Below are positions 25,980-34,769 of a DNA stretch of 64,000 bases, piece by piece. Under the pieces are notes generated by a model. That model did not search any database, was not told the origin of the DNA, and saw only the letters and a program-made list of their open reading frames with translations. This DNA is from Sphingobacteriales bacterium (GTDB taxonomy: Bacteria > Bacteroidota > Bacteroidia > Chitinophagales > Chitinophagaceae): assembly GCA_004144185.1 (NCBI GenBank), contig SEFP01000002.1, positions 1 to 64,000 on the forward strand, given 5' to 3'. Position 1 is the stretch's first letter. Each line of letters opens with the position of its first letter. The position numbers and the translations under genes were made by a program.

Positions 25980-27098
25980 TTAGGCCAGCCGGTAGTTTTT
26001 TCCCGGCAGGCTACGCACCACACCGGTTAGTTCCAGCTGCAACAAGGTAGCTGCCAGCAGCGAGGCGTCCATTCCGGAAATTATCAACAGTTCATCTGCA
26101 TGGAGCTTTTCTTTTTGAGCCAGTGCATCCACCACGCGTTGCTCTTCGTCGGTGAAGGTCAGCAGCAACCGGTTTTGAATGGCTTTGGGAGCCGCCTGAG
26201 TGCTCCACCCCATGGTATCCAATAAATCCTCAGCGTTGGTAATCAGCGCTGCTACCGTACGCCGGATCAGCAAATTACAGCCAGTGGCCCGCGTATCTCC
26301 TACCCGCCCTGGAAAGGCTGCGACTTCCCGGTTGTAGCCATGCGCCAGGTACGCCGTAATCATCGAGCCACCCTTGACATCGCTTTCCACCACTACGGTT
26401 ACATCGCACATCCCCGCTACAATTCGATTCCGGATCGGAAAGTTCTCTTTGTCGGGGTTGGTACCCTGTGGAAACTCGGTCAGCAGCGCGCCGCCTGCCT
26501 GGACCATTTCACGGGCCAGCGCGGTATTTTTCGCCGGGTACATCCGGTCGAGGCCATGCGCCAGTACGCCTACAGTGGGCATTTCCACGGCGAGACTTTG
26601 TTTGTGTGCAATCGCATCTACGCCATAGGCCAGGCCGCTAACGATGGTGACGCCGGCTCCTTTCAATCCGGAAACCAGTTCTTCGGTGAGCTGCGCGCCA
26701 TAGTCTGAAGGCTTACGGGTTCCGATGATGGCTACCAGCCGGTCGGCGTTGAGACGGGCCGCACCTTTACTGTAGAGCAAAAAAGGCGCGTCTTCACAGG
26801 TGCGCAGCCGCATCGGGTACTCCGTATCCTGGATATTGAGGACCCGGATCTGGTGTTTCTGAACAAAGGAAAGCTCCGCTTCAGCGCGCGCCATCAGAGC
26901 ACCGCTTTTTTTGCCGGCCAGCAGTTGGTCGACGGCTACCGTGCCCACCCCGTCCACGGATAATAGCTCTTTGCGCGAAGCGTTCAGTACTGCTTTAGCA
27001 GAACCGAAGTGATTAAACAGGGCACGCATTTTTTTGTCTCCCACCTGTGGAATAAACGTGAGCGCCAGATCATACAGCCGGTCATTGATATCCATCAT
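25980..27098 (-). CDS. dprA: DNA-processing protein DprA
   Basis: A 372-residue DprA that loads RecA onto incoming single-stranded DNA during natural transformation. N-terminal helix-hairpin-helix-like part: KMRALFNHFGSAKAVL and LLSVDGVGTVAVDQLLAG. The Rossmann-like DNA-binding core has VAIIGTRKPSDYGAQLT, IVSGLAYGVDAIAHKQSL, TVGVLAHGLDRMYPAKN and FPIRNRIVAGMCDVTVV. A C-terminal winged-helix-like region is present. The start is taken at the ATG at 27098; an extension to 27152 is open but adds unusual residues. A CAAAATA sequence on the + strand (TATTTTG in gene direction, 27143-27149) may be the -7 element. Confidence 0.94.
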   Translation of the reverse strand: MMDINDRLYDLALTFIPQVGDKKMRALFNHFGSAKAVLNASRKELLSVDGVGTVAVDQLLAGKKSGALMARAEAELSFVQKHQIRVLNIQDTEYPMRLRTCEDAPFLLYSKGAARLNADRLVAIIGTRKPSDYGAQLTEELVSGLKGAGVTIVSGLAYGVDAIAHKQSLAVEMPTVGVLAHGLDRMYPAKNTALAREMVQAGGALLTEFPQGTNPDKENFPIRNRIVAGMCDVTVVVESDVKGGSMITAYLAHGYNREVAAFPGRVGDTRATGCNLLIRRTVAALITNAEDLLDTMGWSTQAAPKAIQNRLLLTFTDEEQRVVDALAQKEKLHADELLIISGMDASLLAATLLQLELTGVVRSLPGKNYRLA

Positions 27099-27160
27099 AT
27101 ATCTGAAAGCGTTCCGGAAATTCTGCGGTCTACCTTCACCGCCAAAATACAATCCAGACT

Positions 27161-27679
27161 ATGAATCTGCCATCCCTGATCCTTCTTTTTTCCGGACTTT
27201 CGCTTGCGGCCTGCTCGCAAACCCGCTCTACCACCACCAAAACGTCCAAACCCACCAGTACCTCAACAGCTATAGCTGCCCCAAAGGTCAATAGCGTCAA
27301 GATGAGCCGCGGCGTGTGCTACGGCAGGTGTCCCGTGTATGATGTCGAAGTGATGCAGACTGGTATGGTCCGTTATACCGGTCGCCGGTTCGTAAAAAGC
27401 GAAGGGATCTACGAGAAAACATTCAACACTGCTTCGGTAGCAACGTTGTTGCAGCAATTCACTGAGGCCCGTACCGATACGATGCAGAATGAGTATCGCC
27501 AGCTGGTAACCGATTTGCCGTCTATCACCTACGAACTGAGCTACAACAACGGCACTCAGAAGACTATCCAGAATGCCAATTACGGTCCGGCAGCATTGGT
27601 AGAGCTGGCAGCGTCAGTAGATGCACTGGTGGGTGAGGTAAACTATACCTGGAAGAAAACGGCTGCTACAGTCGAGTAA
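27161..27679 (+). CDS. DUF6438 lipoprotein
   Basis: A 172-residue protein with a lipoprotein signal (LILLFSGLSLAACSQTR, Cys at about 19) followed by a Thr/Ser/Lys-rich linker. The core has the signature SRGVCYGRCPVYDVEVMQTG and RYTGRRFVKSEG that marks DUF6438, a family of unknown function in Bacteroidota. It is expected to be lipid-anchored in the envelope. It is transcribed away from dprA and ends at a strong terminator. Confidence 0.85.
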   Translation: MNLPSLILLFSGLSLAACSQTRSTTTKTSKPTSTSTAIAAPKVNSVKMSRGVCYGRCPVYDVEVMQTGMVRYTGRRFVKSEGIYEKTFNTASVATLLQQFTEARTDTMQNEYRQLVTDLPSITYELSYNNGTQKTIQNANYGPAALVELAASVDALVGEVNYTWKKTAATVE

Positions 27680-27698
27680 AAGATTGATGGACATCAAC

Positions 27699-27738
27699 TA
27701 AAAGAGCCTGTTCCAGATTTCCGGAACAGGCTCTTTTA
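27699..27738. terminator. Bidirectional terminator between lipoprotein and ferredoxin genes
   Basis: Inverted repeat AAAAGAGCCTGTTCC / GGAACAGGCTCTTTT with a short loop, containing one TTCCGGAA in the 3' half. Long A and T runs on both sides fit use in both directions. Confidence 0.9.
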
Positions 27739-27755
27739 ATACCTTATGGGCCTGA

Positions 27756-28103
27756 TTACAGGTGCAGCCGTTCTTTCTTTTGAAGCAGTTCCGGAGACGA
27801 TTCCACATGGTTTTCATCGGGTACACAGCAGTCTACCGGACAAACGGCGGCACATTGTGGCTCGTCATGAAAACCCTGGCACTCGGTACACTTATCCGGA
27901 ACAATGTAGTAGGCGTCTACCGCGTTCGGCGTGTGCTTGGCTGTTGCTTCGGTCACGCCGCCATCCATCAATTGGTATTCACCGGTAACGGAGGTACCAT
28001 CGGCAATGCGCCACTCCACTCCACCCTCGTAGATCGCGTTATTCGGACACTCCGGCTCGCAGGCGCCGCAGTTGATACATTCGTCGGTTATCTTAATAGC
28101 CAT
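27756..28103 (-). CDS. 4Fe-4S dicluster ferredoxin
   Basis: A 115-residue ferredoxin with two Fe-S clusters. Ligand motifs: [20 protein letters not shown] near the N-terminus and [21 protein letters not shown] in the second half. The start at 28103 (MAIKITDE) gives the usual ferredoxin beginning; a longer in-frame extension to 28166 is less likely. It is divergent from an acyl-CoA reductase gene starting 74 bp away, and this pair is common in Bacteroidota. It probably supplies electrons to an oxidoreductase; the partner is not proven. Confidence 0.9.
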   Translation of the reverse strand: MAIKITDECINCGACEPECPNNAIYEGGVEWRIADGTSVTGEYQLMDGGVTEATAKHTPNAVDAYYIVPDKCTECQGFHDEPQCAAVCPVDCCVPDENHVESSPELLQKKERLHL

Positions 28104-28176
28104 AGCTTGCAGAATTATTTCAAAATCGTGCCGCAAATCTACATCTTGCAGCTTCGTTTTACCCACCCCCTTTTTT

Positions 28177-29169
28177 ATGACTGTATTGCAAAAACGAATT
28201 CAGCTGCTGAGCCTACTGGGTGACTATATGGGTTCGGATGCACCCGATTGGATTGAGACCTGTGACCTGGCGTCCCGCCGCAACAGCTGGTTTACGCCCC
28301 AAAGCATCCAACTGGCCGTGACCAATATCGCGCGTCATTTTTTACAGGCCGACGTTCTCCAAAACTGGATCCGGTCTTACACCCTTCCGGAATCCTCCAA
28401 AACGGTAGGGATTGTCATGGCCGGCAACATTCCACTGGTCGGCTTTCACGATTTTTTGTGTGGATTTATCTGCGGTCACCGGCTGCAAATCAAACTGTCT
28501 TCTAAAGATGATGTCCTGCTGCCGCATCTGATCGCGTTTCTGCGCAGCCAGGATGCGGAAGAGCTGGACCGAGTGCAGCTGGTAGAGCGGTTGCAGGGCT
28601 GTGAAGCCTTTATTGCCACTGGTTCCGACAACTCCGCGCGTTATTTCGAACAGTATTTCGGTGCCCGTCCGCATCTGGTCCGGAAATCACGTACCTCTGT
28701 AGCCGTACTCGATGGCACCGAGACCACTGCCGAACTGGATGCACTGGCGCATGATGTATTCGACTACTTCGGGCTGGGCTGTCGCAATATCACGCAGCTG
28801 TATCTTCCGGAAGGCTATAATTTTGATCCCTTGCTCCGCCAGCTGCAGGGCATGAGCGGTGTCGTTCAGCACCATAAATTCCGGAACAATTACGATTACC
28901 AGCTGGCGATTTATCTGCTTAACCAGGTTCCGTATCTATCCAATGAAGATTTGCTACTGGTCGAAAACGACATGCCGTTCTCATCAGTGGCTACCCTGCA
29001 TTATCAGTATTACATTGATCGGGAAACCGTATTCCAAAACCTGCGCGCCGATGACCGGATCCAGGCCGTTGTCGGACATGAAGCCATTCCGTTTGGTCGG
29101 GCCCAGCAGCCCGCACTCACTGACTATGCCGATGGCGTAGACACCATGGCGTTTTTATGCAGCCTGTAA
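28177..29169 (+). CDS. LuxC-like acyl-CoA reductase
   Basis: A 330-residue protein of the LuxC-like acyl-CoA reductase family (aldehyde dehydrogenase fold). It includes [20 protein letters not shown], then [20 protein letters not shown] and the nucleophile-region motif [20 protein letters not shown], where the Cys of GLGC is the expected catalytic thiol. Such enzymes reduce acyl-CoA to an aldehyde using NADPH. The start at 28177 (MTVLQKRIQ) is preferred over open frame further upstream because that would overlap the ferredoxin gene. It is probably divergently regulated with that gene. Its physiological substrate is unknown. Confidence 0.85.
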   Translation: MTVLQKRIQLLSLLGDYMGSDAPDWIETCDLASRRNSWFTPQSIQLAVTNIARHFLQADVLQNWIRSYTLPESSKTVGIVMAGNIPLVGFHDFLCGFICGHRLQIKLSSKDDVLLPHLIAFLRSQDAEELDRVQLVERLQGCEAFIATGSDNSARYFEQYFGARPHLVRKSRTSVAVLDGTETTAELDALAHDVFDYFGLGCRNITQLYLPEGYNFDPLLRQLQGMSGVVQHHKFRNNYDYQLAIYLLNQVPYLSNEDLLLVENDMPFSSVATLHYQYYIDRETVFQNLRADDRIQAVVGHEAIPFGRAQQPALTDYADGVDTMAFLCSL

Positions 29170-29184
29170 TAAGGCAATGAGCTC

Positions 29185-29224
29185 GCAGAAGGGTTCCGGA
29201 AGTTTCCGGAACCCTTCTGCTTTT
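29185..29224. terminator. Bidirectional terminator with TTCCGGAA in both arms
   Basis: Perfect 17-base inverted repeat (29185-29201 and 29204-29220) with only two bases between the arms, ending in TTTT. Both arms carry TTCCGGAA. It separates the convergent reductase and glycosyltransferase genes. Confidence 0.85.
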
Positions 29225-30860
29225 AGGGATTCGTGTTTACGTTCTTTCGCTTCAGGAATACAAAGCCGTTTTTCTCGCTGATGACCTCCAGATTGGGATC
29301 ATTGATAAACGCTTCTTTACTATCGACTTTGCCTACAAAATAAGTCGGCTTATCAACCGGGCCGTTGCGCAGCCAGTCGTCCTTCAAAGCTTCTTTGCGA
29401 ACGGGCGGCTGCTTACGGGTATAAAACAGGTGTGCGTAGCTTTTGTAGCCGATCACGCCTACGTAGCAGTCTTCGTTGGCTTTGCTTTGGAAAAACTCGA
29501 TGGCTGCCCGTTGCGAATACGCTTCAATCTTAGGCGTAAAATGCAATAGCGTAACCTGAATGGCTACGATCTGCACCGCAAACAGCACCAATACCCCGCG
29601 GGCCGGTTTGGACCGAAGCCACCAGATTCCTACCCAGATCCCGATCAGGTACAGCACGCCCCAGATACATTCTGCATAACTCCAGGGAACGGCCGCCTGT
29701 AGATTTCCGACGGCAAACGGATCAGCGATATACGGAATGAGGCGCTCTTTATGGAGCCCTGCCACCGGCAAAGCGATCAGGATCAGCGCCCAGACTGTGC
29801 CAATCACCAGTAGACCGGCTTTGATGGCCGAATGCAGGCGTTTCCGTCCTTCCAGAAACGCCTCGGCCTGGATGGCAGCCAGGTACGTAATCGGGAAGTA
29901 ACACAGCGAGGAGTAGTGAACGATTTTGGTTTTGACGATGGAGAACAAAATCAGCACCACCCAGAACAGAATCCACATCAGTCGCTTAAAATCGCGCTGG
30001 GCACCTTCCTGTCGGTGTGCCGCAACCGACCGGGTCGGGATCATCAGCAACGACGCCGGAAAGCACCCAATCAGCAGTACGATCGGATGGTAGTACCAGG
30101 GCTCTTCGTGGTCGGCAATGTTCTGAAAAAACAATCCCACCTGATAATTGATGAATTCCCGCACAAACCACCAGCCGTGGTTCATCACTTCTACCGCAAA
30201 CCAGGAAGCGGCCACCAGCAGCGTGACGCCTGCAAAGACCAGCAGCCGGCCGATCCGGTAGCCCGACAGCCCGCGATTGGCCAACAGGTACACGAGAAAC
30301 GTAATTCCGGAAACGATCAACGCCACGGGTCCTTTGGTGAGTACCGCCAAGCCCAGAAACAACCCGCCCCAGCCTGCATGATGAAGCCAGCTACTACCGG
30401 CAGTCCGCAACCGGTACAGCTGATACATCGCGGCAACGATCAGCAGGTTGAACAGCGGATCGATAATGCCGGTCTTGAAGTAAAAATGCGGCAGCCAAGA
30501 CGCCAGATAAAACCCGACCCACAGCAAACTGCGCCGCTCATCGGCAATCTTCCGGCCGATATGATACAGGGCGATCAGCGTAGCGATTCCGACCAGTGCA
30601 TTGGGAAACCGGGCCGCATATTCGCCAACCCCAAAAATACCCATTGAAAGCGCCTGCAACCAGATAAACAGCGGTGGTTTTTCCCAGAACGGCTGGTAGT
30701 CGATCTGCATGCGCAGATAGTCCTTGGACACCAGCATTTCCCGCGCGCATTCGGCGAAGTTGATCTCGTCCCAGTCAAAGAGATGGACAGCTCCCAGAAA
30801 CGGCAGAAATAACACTGCACCGATCAAAAACAGGATACCGTATCGTTGGTAAACAGACAT
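29223..30860 (-). CDS. GT39-type membrane glycosyltransferase
   Basis: A 545-residue polytopic protein of the dolichol/undecaprenol-phosphate-sugar transferase superfamily (ArnT/PMT type). The first extracytoplasmic loop has the acidic catalytic pair in LFDWDEINFAECAREM, followed by KPPLFIWLQALSMGIFGVGE and RFPNALVGI. About ten or more hydrophobic segments follow, and a soluble C-terminal portion (about 430-545) has TPKIEAYSQRAAIEFFQSK. It should transfer a sugar from a lipid carrier to lipid A-like or surface glycans. It is followed by a PAP2-family phosphatase and an LptF/G-like permease in the upstream direction, an envelope-building set. Confidence 0.88.
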   Translation of the reverse strand: MSVYQRYGILFLIGAVLFLPFLGAVHLFDWDEINFAECAREMLVSKDYLRMQIDYQPFWEKPPLFIWLQALSMGIFGVGEYAARFPNALVGIATLIALYHIGRKIADERRSLLWVGFYLASWLPHFYFKTGIIDPLFNLLIVAAMYQLYRLRTAGSSWLHHAGWGGLFLGLAVLTKGPVALIVSGITFLVYLLANRGLSGYRIGRLLVFAGVTLLVAASWFAVEVMNHGWWFVREFINYQVGLFFQNIADHEEPWYYHPIVLLIGCFPASLLMIPTRSVAAHRQEGAQRDFKRLMWILFWVVLILFSIVKTKIVHYSSLCYFPITYLAAIQAEAFLEGRKRLHSAIKAGLLVIGTVWALILIALPVAGLHKERLIPYIADPFAVGNLQAAVPWSYAECIWGVLYLIGIWVGIWWLRSKPARGVLVLFAVQIVAIQVTLLHFTPKIEAYSQRAAIEFFQSKANEDCYVGVIGYKSYAHLFYTRKQPPVRKEALKDDWLRNGPVDKPTYFVGKVDSKEAFINDPNLEVISEKNGFVFLKRKNVNTNP

Positions 30861-30874
30861 AAACGGAAGGCGTA

Positions 30875-31564
30875 TTAGTTATCGATCACCGACATATCCC
30901 GGTACGAGTCGCCGTAGAAGCGCCGCACATACCGTTTCATAAACGCAAATCCCATAATGGTGGTAAGCGTACCGATAATCGATCCGGCATAGACATCTGC
31001 AAAGAAATGCGCAGCCAGATACAGGCGGCTGTACCCGACGATAAGCGCAAAGCAAAACAGCAACGCTCCTACCCAGCGATACTTCCGGGGCAACAACAGC
31101 GCCAGAAAACAGTACATACTGAATGCACCGCCCGAGTGTCCGGAAGGGAAACTGTGGTGATACAGGCGTTCGCCCCACTGCTGGTTGAAATGAATCCAGG
31201 ACGGATCACTTTTAAAATACTCAAACGGCCGGGGCGCGTTGAAAATGCCTTTGGCAACCTGAATAAAAATAGCCGGTAGTGCGTTGCAGACCACCGCTGT
31301 AATCACATACCACCAGTTCCGGAACTTGGACGCTGCGAGCAGAATCAGCAGAATGAGGCTGATCGCCGTTCCGTCGCCAAAATTCGTCAGGTTGCGCATC
31401 AGCACATCCAGCCCGGAGGTATGGTGTGCATTTACGGTTTCAAACAGCTCCCGCGGCGTATAGCGGGCCAGCATCACTCCACCAACTACTACCCAGATCA
31501 GGAAAGGAATGATAAACCAGAGGTTGATGGATACGCTGGGTGGTTTGCGGTCTCTAAACGTCAT
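30875..31564 (-). CDS. PAP2-family membrane phosphatase
   Basis: A 229-residue membrane protein with the three PAP2 catalytic motifs: the KxxxxxxRP region KGIFNAPRPFEYF, the SGH motif HSFPSGHSGGAFSMY and the final SRxxxxxHxxxD in YSRLYLAAHFFADVYAGSI. Five or six hydrophobic segments flank these. The family removes phosphate from lipid-linked substrates such as undecaprenyl diphosphate. The start at 31564 (MTFRDRK) overlaps the LptF/G stop by 11 bp. Close coupling with the glycosyltransferase suggests action on lipid carriers or surface lipids. Confidence 0.9.
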   Translation of the reverse strand: MTFRDRKPPSVSINLWFIIPFLIWVVVGGVMLARYTPRELFETVNAHHTSGLDVLMRNLTNFGDGTAISLILLILLAASKFRNWWYVITAVVCNALPAIFIQVAKGIFNAPRPFEYFKSDPSWIHFNQQWGERLYHHSFPSGHSGGAFSMYCFLALLLPRKYRWVGALLFCFALIVGYSRLYLAAHFFADVYAGSIIGTLTTIMGFAFMKRYVRRFYGDSYRDMSVIDN

Positions 31565-33017
31565 AAGCAGCAGGGGAAGTCTTTTTCCGGAAGGCTTTAC
31601 GGAGGGCATTCCAGATACGGAGATAAGATTCTTTCTGGAACAACGGTGAATCGTTGCGGGCTTTCCGGATGATGAATAACGCCAGCGGCAACAATAAAAT
31701 AATGCTGCCCCACATGCCCAGAAACGGCGGCAGGGAGCCGCTTGCAGCCAGTTTCTCTCCTACAAACGAAAGGATATACCAGATCAGAAACAGCACCACC
31801 GATACAATCATGGGCATTCCCAATCCGCCTTTCCGGATAATGGCACCCATAGGCGCACCAATCAGGAACAGCAAAATGCAGGCGGCGGCCATCGTAAACT
31901 TCCGGAACCACTCCACCTGAAACCGCCGCACCCGCTCGGCATCTGCCTGGGCATTGGTAGCAGTCAGATCGACGAGCTGCTGAGCAGAACGAAGATTGCC
32001 GATGGTACTCTGAAGCACCAGGGTACGGGTATTTTCCGGAAAGGTTTCAATAAAGGATTTCCGATAGGCAGGGGTAGTCGTTTTGGCTGTTGTCAGGTGT
32101 GCTTTGAATAAACTGTCATTGAGCACCCCACCCAGAAAATACAGATGCGATGCCAGATAGCCTCTGGTAGAAACCGCCTGTCGACGCTCCACGCTTTTGA
32201 GCGTATCAATCTGTTCCGACAACTGGCCCAGGCTCATCATTTTCTGATCGCCGGCAAACAGGTTCTGATCCGTACTGTTGACTTTAAACGAAGACAGGTC
32301 GAATACCTTGTCCCACTGCCGGAAGTGCATCCGGACCTGCGTCCGTGCGGCGCCATTGAGGCCTTCCTCATAGCGCCAGCCATCGGAGAGCCGGAAGATC
32401 AGCAGTTTGCCATCGCGGGACGGCAGCATCTGGCCTTTTTTGGCAACTACGACTTTATCGTTGCCGTAGGAATTGGTATGATCGTAAATCACGACATCCC
32501 GGATGGTTTTGCCGTCTTTGTCTTTGGCTGCAATCCGGATCGAGAAATTGGGAATGTCACTGTTGAACTGTCCGGGCCGGATATTAAGCGTCGGCTTGGA
32601 ATTGCGCAGATCATACAGCATCGACAACGCCTTCAGATTAGCAACCGGGATGACGTAGTTGTTGAACAGAAACGCACCGACGCTGAGGAAGATAATCACA
32701 ATCAGCAGCGGGCGCATAAATCGGTTGAGCGATATGCCGGCACTTTTAAGCGCCACCAGCTCAAAGTTTTCCCCCAGACTACCCATCGTCATAATCGACG
32801 ACAGCAGGACCGCCAGGGGCAATGCCAGGGGCACCATCGTGGTACTCATGTACAGCAGCAGCTCCAGGATCAGGGAAATCTCCAGGCCTTTACCGATCAG
32901 CTCATCCATATACAGCCAGAAGAACTGCATCACCAGCACAAACAGGGTGAGGAGAAACCACACCACGAAGGGGCCGGCAAAGGCACGGATGAGCAGCAGA
33001 TCAAGCTTTTTGAACAC
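31554..33017 (-). CDS. LptF/LptG family permease
   Basis: A 487-residue YjgP/YjgQ-type permease of the lipopolysaccharide export machinery. N-terminal transmembrane helices include FAGPFVVWFLLTLFVLVMQF, and the loop LYMSTTMVPLALPLAVLLSS followed by SIMTMGSLGENFELVALKSA is the LptF/G signature. A periplasmic jellyroll lies at about 130-310, and further helices at the C-terminus (MAAACILLFLIGAPMGAII). In this group LptF and LptG work with LptB to extract LPS from the inner membrane. The PAP2 gene overlaps its 3' end. Confidence 0.9.
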   Translation of the reverse strand: MFKKLDLLLIRAFAGPFVVWFLLTLFVLVMQFFWLYMDELIGKGLEISLILELLLYMSTTMVPLALPLAVLLSSIMTMGSLGENFELVALKSAGISLNRFMRPLLIVIIFLSVGAFLFNNYVIPVANLKALSMLYDLRNSKPTLNIRPGQFNSDIPNFSIRIAAKDKDGKTIRDVVIYDHTNSYGNDKVVVAKKGQMLPSRDGKLLIFRLSDGWRYEEGLNGAARTQVRMHFRQWDKVFDLSSFKVNSTDQNLFAGDQKMMSLGQLSEQIDTLKSVERRQAVSTRGYLASHLYFLGGVLNDSLFKAHLTTAKTTTPAYRKSFIETFPENTRTLVLQSTIGNLRSAQQLVDLTATNAQADAERVRRFQVEWFRKFTMAAACILLFLIGAPMGAIIRKGGLGMPMIVSVVLFLIWYILSFVGEKLAASGSLPPFLGMWGSIILLLPLALFIIRKARNDSPLFQKESYLRIWNALRKAFRKKTSPAAYDV

Positions 33018-33075
33018 AGGCAGCGAAGCTACTTACAGATTTTGGGGTGCGGATGCGAAAATGCCCTTAAAAGCA

Positions 33076-33122
33076 CCGGCGTTTTCGGCTCTGCTTTTGT
33101 GAAACAAAGACGAAAACGCCGG
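33076..33122 (-). terminator. Terminator after the START-like gene
   Basis: Inverted repeat CCGGCGTTTTCG / CGAAAACGCCGG, with an inner stem CTTTTGT / ACAAAG extending it to a near-complete hairpin. Confidence 0.75.
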
Positions 33123-33174
33123 GAATTCCAGTCCGGAATACGGACGGCGCAGCGCCGGTCACGGCTGGCCCTGA

Positions 33175-33561
33175 TCAGGCGCCAATGCGGTGTTTCAGAT
33201 CAGCCACCTGGCTGCTCCAAAGCCGCTCCTGATCTTTGATTTCCGACTTATCGTCTACGAAATCGGAGATGCGCAGAATCGTTTCGTTGGTCACCGGGCT
33301 TTGTTCGATCCGGAATTCAAAAAATTCGTCCGGGGCATAATAGTCCCACCGGTAGCGTACATACATATTCTCGAACGCTTCTATCCGCTCGGCTGTATCC
33401 ACACTTCCGTTCCAGCTAAAGTAGAAGGTGGTATCCCGCTGGTCTACTTTATCAGCAAACCATTCCTGCAAGCCGACCGGTGTGGAAAGAAATTCGTACA
33501 AAATTGTTGGAGAAGACCGGATCGGATACTCCAGCGTATACATCACGCGCTGTTTGGCCAT
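33175..33561 (-). CDS. START-like domain protein
   Basis: A 128-residue SRPBCC/START-like protein with QRVMYTLEYPIRSSPTILYE and FLSTPVGLQEWFADKVD, then TFYFSWNGSVDTAERIEAFE. The pattern matches the Bacteroidota START-like family with a helix-grip fold that can hold a hydrophobic ligand. No signal peptide is present. Function is unknown. It is divergent from the primary sigma factor gene and has its own terminator. Confidence 0.85.
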   Translation of the reverse strand: MAKQRVMYTLEYPIRSSPTILYEFLSTPVGLQEWFADKVDQRDTTFYFSWNGSVDTAERIEAFENMYVRYRWDYYAPDEFFEFRIEQSPVTNETILRISDFVDDKSEIKDQERLWSSQVADLKHRIGA

Positions 33562-33747
33562 TATCGTTTAAACCGCTGTTGAGCTTTGAGTGAGAAAATG
33601 AGTGCGAAGTTTCCGGAAGCGAAAAACCCATAGCTAAAAAGGGTTCCACCGGATTTCGGCGGTAATAATAGCACAAAAATTTTCTGCCGGAAACAGTTTG
33701 TGTTAAAGCCCTTATAATTCTTTTTGGAAAGCCGTCTTTTAACACGT

Positions 33748-33755
33748 TAGATTTG
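33748..33755 (+). promoter_or_regulatory. -7 promoter element before rpoD
   Basis: TAGATTTG, perfect consensus, giving a leader of about 54 nt before the ATG at 33814. Confidence 0.65.
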
Positions 33756-33813
33756 TGAAAGGAAACCCAAACACCCTACTCTCTTCTTAATAAATCTTTA
33801 AATCTGCTCTGGT

Positions 33814-34689
33814 ATGTCCATGCGTCAGCTTAAAATCACAAAATCCATTACCAACCGAGAAAGCCAGTCGCTGGAGAAATACCTGCAGGAAATCGGGAAG
33901 GTGGATCTGATCACAGCAGAAGAAGAGGTACTGCTGGCCGAGCGCATCCGGATGGGCGACGAGCGGGCACTGGAAAAGCTGACCAAAGCCAACCTGCGCT
34001 TTGTGGTCTCCGTTGCCAAGCAATACCAGAACCAAGGACTTTCTCTTTCCGACCTCATCAACGAAGGCAATCTGGGACTGATTAAAGCGGCCCAGCGATT
34101 CGACGAAACCCGCGGCTTTAAATTCATCTCTTATGCCGTGTGGTGGATTCGTCAGAGCATCCTGCAGGCCTTGGCGGAACAAAGCCGGATTGTACGCCTG
34201 CCGCTGAATAAGGTTGGCCTGTCCAACCGCATCAGTCGCGCCTACAGCCAGCTAGAACAGGAATATGAGCGGGAGCCCTCCACTGAAGAACTGGCTGAAC
34301 TGCTGGATATCGCTCTGGAAGAAGTAGAGAATACGCTGGGTGTGGCATCCCGCCACGTAAGCATGGATGCGCCCTTTGCCGACGGCGAAGACGGCAGCCT
34401 GCTCGATGTATTATGCAACCCGAATGCAGAAGCAGCCGATATCGGTCTGGAACACAATGATTCCCTCCGGTGCGAGATTGCTTCGGTGATGCAGTCGCTT
34501 TCAGACCGGCAGCAGGATGTGTTGCGCCTGTACTTCGGCATTGGTGTAGAGCACCCGATGAGCCTGGAAGACATTGGCGATCGGTTTTCGCTGACCCGCG
34601 AGCGGGTGCGGCAGATCAAAGACAAAGCCATTACCCGCCTTCGTGCAAACGGGCATTGTTCCGTTCTGCGCACGTATCTGGGTGCCTGA
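33814..34689 (+). CDS. rpoD: Primary RNA polymerase sigma factor
   Basis: A 291-residue sigma-70 of the compact Bacteroidota type, with no large region 1.1. It begins [15 protein letters not shown] and has region 1.2/2 motifs ([55 protein letters not shown]), the region 2.3-2.4 [19 protein letters not shown], region 3, and region 4 with the helix-turn-helix [20 protein letters not shown]. It should recognise the TAnnTTTG promoters seen throughout the window. The ATG at 33814 could be moved to 33820 with little change. Confidence 0.95.
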   Translation: MSMRQLKITKSITNRESQSLEKYLQEIGKVDLITAEEEVLLAERIRMGDERALEKLTKANLRFVVSVAKQYQNQGLSLSDLINEGNLGLIKAAQRFDETRGFKFISYAVWWIRQSILQALAEQSRIVRLPLNKVGLSNRISRAYSQLEQEYEREPSTEELAELLDIALEEVENTLGVASRHVSMDAPFADGEDGSLLDVLCNPNAEAADIGLEHNDSLRCEIASVMQSLSDRQQDVLRLYFGIGVEHPMSLEDIGDRFSLTRERVRQIKDKAITRLRANGHCSVLRTYLGA

Positions 34690-34755
34690 TAAATTTCCCA
34701 AACCTTCTTTTTCCGGAAAAAAGCCGGATGCGCATGCTTCCGGACAATTCAGCGT

Positions 34756-34763
34756 TATTTTTG
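34756..34763 (+). promoter_or_regulatory. -7 promoter element before the CvfB-like gene
   Basis: TATTTTTG, perfect consensus, six bases before the ATG at 34770. Predicts a leader of about two bases. Confidence 0.65.
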
Positions 34764-34769
34764 GGCCTT

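Noticed and set aside
32145-33239. 364-codon open frame opposite the LptF/G permease
   Set aside because: It is antisense to a clear membrane-protein gene, with Gln/His-rich sequence of the type produced by such shadows.
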